Origin: Streptomyces fradiae
GTDB lineage: Bacteria; Actinomycetota; Actinomycetes; Streptomycetales; Streptomycetaceae
Assembly (NCBI RefSeq): GCF_041270065.1
Contig: NZ_CP065958.1
Span: forward strand, 62,001 to 126,000
DNA length: 64,000 nucleotides
Direction: 5' to 3'
Shown piece after piece: positions 59,924 to 64,000 of the stretch; position 1 is the first letter of the stretch; every line of letters starts with the position of its first letter. The translations under genes were made by a program, and so were the position numbers. The notes below the pieces were generated by a model. The model was given only the letters and a program-made list of their open reading frames with translations, searched no databases and was not told where the DNA came from.

Positions 59924-60292
59924 ATGAACTGGAACTGGGTCTGGGTGATCCTCATCCTGTTCTGGACCGGTGGTTTCGCGTGGGCGGCGGACAACGTCCG
60001 CACGGCGCTGCGGCACCGCCACGAGCGCAGGATGGAGCTGATCTCGGCGGAACGGCGGGAGCGGCAGGCACTCGAGGCGGCCGGCAAGCCGCCGGAGCCC
60101 GTCTGCGGCTGCACGCACCATCTGGCCAAGCACGACAAGCAGGGCCGCTGCCACGAGCGCGTGGAGGTCCCGGTGGCGTGGGACGAGAACAAGAAGCCGG
60201 TGCGGTACGAGGCGGGGCAGTGCAACTGTCAGCAGTACGTGGGGCCCCAGCCGCTGTCGCAGGTGTACGCGGAGGAGCTCACCGACCTGTGA
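59924..60292 (+). CDS. small membrane protein with zinc-ligand motifs
   Basis: 122 residues. An N-terminal membrane helix (WVWVILILFWTGGFAWA), a basic helical stretch, then CGCTHHLAKHDKQGRCH and CNCQQYVGP, offering at least five Cys and four His for a metal cluster. Conserved in Streptomyces but of unknown function as far as I know. GGGG precedes the ATG. A strong hairpin follows the stop. Confidence 0.8.
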   Translation: MNWNWVWVILILFWTGGFAWAADNVRTALRHRHERRMELISAERRERQALEAAGKPPEPVCGCTHHLAKHDKQGRCHERVEVPVAWDENKKPVRYEAGQCNCQQYVGPQPLSQVYAEELTDL

Positions 60293-60302
60293 GCCGCGAA
60301 GG

Positions 60303-60336
60303 CCGAGCCCCCGGGAGTGGCCTCCCGGGGGCTCGG
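60303..60336. terminator. 14-bp perfect hairpin, bidirectional
   Basis: CCGAGCCCCCGGGA (60303-60316), a 6-nt loop, then its complement (60323-60336). It lies between the convergent small-membrane-protein and subtilisin genes. No T run. Probable terminator for both. Confidence 0.8.
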
Positions 60337-60377
60337 TGCTGGGGTGCCCGCGCGGCGCGCGGGCACGGGTGCGGCGA

Positions 60378-62198
60378 CTAGAAGGTCAGGTTCCAGGCGT
60401 CAATGCGGCCCGTGTCCTGGGACGCGACGTCCTGGACGCGCAGCTTCCACGTGCCGTTCGCCGGCTCGGCGGAGGCGTCGACCGTGTAGGTCTTGGCGAC
60501 GTTGTCCGTGCTGTCGCTGTTGCTGAAGTCCTCGAGGAGGTAGACGGTGCCGTCCGGGGCGACGAGGGAGACCACCAGGTCACCGCGGTAGGTGTGCTTG
60601 ATGTCGACGCCGACCTTGAGGGTCGCGGGGGCGTTGCCGGTCACGCCGGAGACGGTGATCGGGCTCTCGACGGTGGCGTTGTCGGCGATGGTGACGTCGG
60701 TGAGGTTCTCGAAGTACGGGCCGGTGGGCGGCGGGGTCGTTCCGCCGACCGCCTTCAGCGCGTCGACCTGGCCCTCGCCGAAGAAGCCGTTCTTGGTGGT
60801 GGTGCCGGTGCAGCGGCTGTCGGACGGGCAGGCCTTGTCGGTGGCCTGGGTCGCGAGGGCGTTGCGGATGTCGGCCGGGGTGAAGCCCGGGTTGGCGCTC
60901 GCGATGAGCGCGGCGACGCCGGTGACGTGCGGGGACGCCATCGAAGTACCGCTCTTGGAGCCGTACTTGCCGCCGGGCAGCGTCGAGTACACGCCGGTGG
61001 ATCCGTCGCCGCCGGGGGCGGCGATGTCGATGACGCCGTTGCCGAAGTTGGAGTACGAGGCCTTGGCGCCGCCACTGGCCTGCGCGGAGACGGTCACGAC
61101 ACCCGGGAGCTCGGTCGGGATGTCGATGCAGGCGTTGGTGATGGTGCGGGTGACCGGGGTGGAGTCGTTGGGGCTCTCGCTGTCGGTCGTCTTGTTGGCC
61201 AGGTCGTAGTTGGAGTTGCCGGCGGCGGCGACCTGGAGGGAGCCCTTGGACTCGGCGTAGGCCTGGGCGCGGCGGACGCCCTCGATGATGGCGGCCTGGT
61301 CGATGTTGTCCGGGCAGTTGAACTGCCACGGGTCGGTGTAATAGCTGTTGTTGGTGACCTTGAAGCCGTGGTCGCCGGCCCACATGAAGCCGCAGACGGT
61401 GTTCTCGGCGAAGAAGAGGGTGCTGGTGGGCTCGGCGATGCGGACGGAGGCGATCTTCACTCCGGGGGCGACGCCGATGACCCCCTTGCCGTTCTTGGCG
61501 GCCGCGATGGTGCCGGCGACGTGGGTGCCGTGGGTGTCGACGTCGCGCCAGGCACCGGCGCGGGCGTCGGCCTTGCCGTAGGCGCAGGAGACGGAGTCGG
61601 CGGCGTCGAAGTTGGGCGCGATGTCCTGGTGCTGGTCGTCGACGCCGGTGTCGAGGACGCCGACCTTGACGGCGGCGGAACCGGTGGTGACGGCCCAGGC
61701 CTGGTCGGCCTTGATCTGCGTCATGTCCCAGCGGTTCGACTCGGTGAGCGTGGTCGTGGACTGGGCCGGGTTGGCGGGCAGCGCCGGGTTGTAGGCGTCG
61801 GCGGGCACGTCGGAGGTACGGGTCGCGCCGACCTGCTGCACGCCGGCGACGCCGCGGAGGGTGGCGGCGAAGGAGGCGGAGGTCGAGTGGGCGACGACGA
61901 CGCCGATGGCGTCGTAGGCGGCGAAGACGGTGCCGCCGTTGGCCGTGACGGCCGAGCGTACGGCGGTGGTGTCACCGGGCGTCGTGATGACGAGGTACGC
62001 GCGGGTGCCGGCGGCCCAGGCGGCCTGGGCGGTCCGGGCGGCGGCCGTCTTGGGGGCGGCCTTGGCCTCGGCCGTGGAGGTCGCGGCCCGGTCCTTCGCG
62101 TCCAGGGGCTGGACGTCGGCCTGCGCGGGGGCGGCGATGGCGATCGTGGTGCCGACGACGGCGGCGACCGCGAGCGGGATTCTCAGCCGGCTCGACAT
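60378..62198 (-). CDS. secreted S8 subtilisin-like protease
   Basis: 606 residues. Signal peptide to about residue 28, an I9-type propeptide (about 50-125), and the S8 domain with Asp183 (VGVLDTGVD), His223 (DTHGTHVAGT), Asn328 (AAAGNSN) and Ser419 (SGTSMASPH). The C terminus (about 490-606) is a P/homoB-like beta domain ending LRVQDVASQDTGRIDAWNLTF. Extracellular proteolysis. The ATG at 62198 begins MSSRLRIPLA; an upstream in-frame ATG would add 30 non-signal-like residues. Confidence 0.92.
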   Translation of the reverse strand: MSSRLRIPLAVAAVVGTTIAIAAPAQADVQPLDAKDRAATSTAEAKAAPKTAAARTAQAAWAAGTRAYLVITTPGDTTAVRSAVTANGGTVFAAYDAIGVVVAHSTSASFAATLRGVAGVQQVGATRTSDVPADAYNPALPANPAQSTTTLTESNRWDMTQIKADQAWAVTTGSAAVKVGVLDTGVDDQHQDIAPNFDAADSVSCAYGKADARAGAWRDVDTHGTHVAGTIAAAKNGKGVIGVAPGVKIASVRIAEPTSTLFFAENTVCGFMWAGDHGFKVTNNSYYTDPWQFNCPDNIDQAAIIEGVRRAQAYAESKGSLQVAAAGNSNYDLANKTTDSESPNDSTPVTRTITNACIDIPTELPGVVTVSAQASGGAKASYSNFGNGVIDIAAPGGDGSTGVYSTLPGGKYGSKSGTSMASPHVTGVAALIASANPGFTPADIRNALATQATDKACPSDSRCTGTTTKNGFFGEGQVDALKAVGGTTPPPTGPYFENLTDVTIADNATVESPITVSGVTGNAPATLKVGVDIKHTYRGDLVVSLVAPDGTVYLLEDFSNSDSTDNVAKTYTVDASAEPANGTWKLRVQDVASQDTGRIDAWNLTF

Positions 62199-62454
62199 GC
62201 TCGATATGTGGGAAAACAATGCGTCCTCCGATGACCCGGTGGCGCGGGTGGCGCCGGCCGGGCCCTGTGATGTGTGGGGTGGACGCAAGATCGCAGGCCG
62301 CGGGAGCGGAGGGAAGGATTCTGCCCGCCATATCCCTTTCCGTTACCCATTGTTGATCTGACGGAACGCCATGTCAGGGACGTAAAGGGGCTGTTGGGGC
62401 ATAGCGCCGCCGGTCGCGGAAATCCCCTCGGCCGCCGGCCGATCGTGGCGCAGA

Positions 62455-62835
62455 ATGACCGCCATGCGGCTTCCCACTCCCCTGCACGTCCTCAACGAGG
62501 GCCTCGCCCTCCTCCTGGAACTGGCGGCGCTCGCCGTCCTCGCGTGGTGGGGCTGGGCGAGCGCCGACCCCGTCGCTCTGCGACTCCTCCTCGCCGTCGC
62601 GGCCCCCGCGGCCGCCGCCGTCCTCTGGGGCCTCTTCGCCGCCCCGAGGGCCCGTTTCCCTGTCCCCCTCCCGGCCGTCCTCACGGTCAAGGCCCTCGTC
62701 TTCGGCGCGGCCACCCTCGCGCTCGCCGGCGTGGACCACCCCACCTGGGCGATCGCCTTCGGCGCGGTGGCCGTGGTGAACACGGCCCTGGCGACGGCGG
62801 ACCGCCGGGCCGCGACGCACCGGAACCGGACCTGA
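62455..62835 (+). CDS. YrdB/DUF2568-like membrane protein
   Basis: 126 residues with four hydrophobic segments: LNEGLALLLELAALAVLAWW, LRLLLAVAAPAAAAVLWGLF, AVLTVKALVFGAATLAL and IAFGAVAVVNTALA, of the DUF2568 type. Function unknown. The start may be ATG 62455 or 62464; ribosome sites are weak for both. Confidence 0.75.
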   Translation: MTAMRLPTPLHVLNEGLALLLELAALAVLAWWGWASADPVALRLLLAVAAPAAAAVLWGLFAAPRARFPVPLPAVLTVKALVFGAATLALAGVDHPTWAIAFGAVAVVNTALATADRRAATHRNRT

Positions 62836-62858
62836 GGGAGGGCGGCCCGGCGTTCACC

Positions 62859-64000
62859 TCAGTGCGGCGCCCCGCGCCGGGCACCCTCCATTCGACGTGT
62901 CGCCGCCCAGCAGGCCGGCGCGGCAGCGGCCAGGGCCGTGCTCGTCCAGAGGGCGGTCAGGGGGGTGGTCGTGTGGGTGGTGGTGGCAGCGGCCAGGAGG
63001 GGGCCTGCGAAGGCGCCGGTGTTGAGGGCGACGGTGGCGAAGGCGCCGGAGAGGGAGGGGGCGGCGGGGGCGAGGTGGAGGGTGCGGGTGACGAGGGTGG
63101 TGCCGAGGGCGAAGGAGAGGGCGCCCTGGGCCGCGGCGAGGAGGAAGAGGGGGACGGGGTACGCGCCGAGGGCGGCGGTGAGGGCCCAGCCGGCGGGCAG
63201 CGCGGCGAGGGCGAGGGGCAGGCGGAGGGTGGTGCGGCCGGCGGCGGTGACGCCGAGGAAGGCGCCGGCGCCGAAGGCAGCCAGGAGGCCGGGGACTGCG
63301 GCGGGCGGCAGTCCGGTGTGGTCGGTCGCGATGACGGCGAGGAAGGCGAAGCCGGCGAAGGTCGCGCCGTTGACGAGGGCGGCGATCGCGAGCGTGGCCC
63401 GCAGCGGGCGGGAGCGCAGCGCGGTGAGTTCGCGGCGCAGGGAGACGTTCGCGGGCCGGGCGGGCGGCCGATGGTCGGCGGGCGCGGGGCGCAGCACCAG
63501 GAGGAGCGCGGGCAGGCACAGGGCGGCGACCGCCCAGAAGGCCGCGCGCCAGCCGTACGCCGTGCCGAGCAGCGCGCCGGCCGGGACGCCGACGACGCAG
63601 GCCAGGGTGACGCCCGACAGCAGGAGCGCGGTGGCGCGCGCCCGGTGGGCGGCGGGGACGAGGGAGCCGGCGTGCGGGAGGGCCACGGCGAGGAAGCCGG
63701 CGTTGACGACGGCGGCGATCGCGCGGGTCGCGAAGAGGACGGCGAAGTCCGTGGTCAGCGCGCCCAGTACGTGGACGAGGACGAACGCGGCGAGGAAGCC
63801 GGCGAGGGCGGGGCGGCGGGGCCACCGGGCGCCGGCGGCGGCCATCAGGGGCGCGCTGATGATCATGCCCACCGCGTAGGCGGCGGTGAGCCCGGCCGCG
63901 GCCGCCGGGGAGACGTGGAGGTCGTGGGCGAGGTCCGGAACGAGCCCGGACAGCATGAACTCGGAGGTGCCCTGGGCGAACACGGCGAGCGCCAGGACAT
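62859..64000 (-). CDS. MFS drug-efflux-like transporter (5' end outside window)
   Basis: The frame continues past the right edge with VLALAVFAQGTSEFM, the usual start of the DHA1-type chloramphenicol/AraJ family, so the gene begins beyond 64000. About 380 residues are visible with 11-12 hydrophobic helices, the motif A-like ARWPRRPALAGF near 55, and SGVTLACVVGVPAGALLG. Such proteins export small drugs or sugars by proton antiport. It converges with the DUF2568 gene. Confidence 0.9.
   Translation of the reverse strand, partial: VLALAVFAQGTSEFMLSGLVPDLAHDLHVSPAAAAGLTAAYAVGMIISAPLMAAAGARWPRRPALAGFLAAFVLVHVLGALTTDFAVLFATRAIAAVVNAGFLAVALPHAGSLVPAAHRARATALLLSGVTLACVVGVPAGALLGTAYGWRAAFWAVAALCLPALLLVLRPAPADHRPPARPANVSLRRELTALRSRPLRATLAIAALVNGATFAGFAFLAVIATDHTGLPPAAVPGLLAAFGAGAFLGVTAAGRTTLRLPLALAALPAGWALTAALGAYPVPLFLLAAAQGALSFALGTTLVTRTLHLAPAAPSLSGAFATVALNTGAFAGPLLAAATTTHTTTPLTALWTSTALAAAAPACWAATRRMEGARRGAPH

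Overview
The window is high-GC DNA with strongly biased third codon positions, GTG/TTG starts, four-base ATGA/GTGA/TTGA gene overlaps and TAnnnT-type -10 boxes close to start codons. Together with the paired telomere genes tap and tpg, DasR-type chitinase operators and CebR-like LacI operators, this indicates the chromosome of a Streptomyces or a close relative, probably in an arm rather than the conserved core. No rRNA, tRNA, CRISPR array, insertion sequence or integrase was recognised.

Layout. 1-978 is the tail of a DEAD-box RNA helicase. 1137-14132 is a five-gene unit: a DUF4132 protein, a giant protein of unknown function, a MoxR AAA+ ATPase, a DUF5682-vWA fusion and a SWIM zinc-finger protein. 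It resembles the uncharacterised yehI-yehL-yehM-yehP-yehQ genes of E. coli. An apparently perfect RecA-NDp (PafBC-type, DNA-damage) promoter and two coupled mini-ORFs precede it. A second near-match to that promoter precedes the stand-alone vWA gene at 18280. Between them lie a RibD/DHFR-fold reductase and the tap-tpg telomere operon with a small leader gene. 19447-24100 holds a sirtuin, a TauD-like dioxygenase, an SMP-30 lactonase with a divergent Lrp/AsnC regulator, a deaminase strikingly like blasticidin-S deaminase, and an unknown protein. 24326 is a GH18 chitinase behind three dre (DasR) sites; a second chitinase at 54545 has a dre site inside its promoter spacer.

27140-32631 holds an ABC exporter, a Nudix protein, a methyltransferase and a tandem-Nudix protein, then an HTH/Clp-N pair transcribed from a leaderless promoter bracketed by two 16-bp palindromes. 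33310-34865 is a DGPF/ECF42 sigma pair with a matching ECF42-type promoter. 35520 is an M20-like peptidase with altered metal ligands and 37352 a ClpP paralogue. 37624-46661 is a beta-1,3-glucan utilisation locus: a LacI regulator, a secreted GH81 laminarinase, a sugar ABC importer and a GH1 beta-glucosidase, tied together by three copies of a GAGCGCTC-centred operator.

The rest holds an EEP-family phosphatase with a DUF2993 protein, a DUF4916 Nudix protein, two tandem DUF4139 (MuiA-like) proteins, a glutaredoxin-like membrane protein, a truncated HIT protein, small enzymes, a CYP105-like P450 with its [3Fe-4S] ferredoxin, an M48 protease, a small zinc-ligand protein, a secreted subtilisin, a YrdB-like protein, and an MFS exporter running off the right edge.

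The most interesting part is the possible DNA-damage-inducible MoxR/vWA/SWIM system at 1029-14132. All family assignments come from reading motifs; no database search was run.
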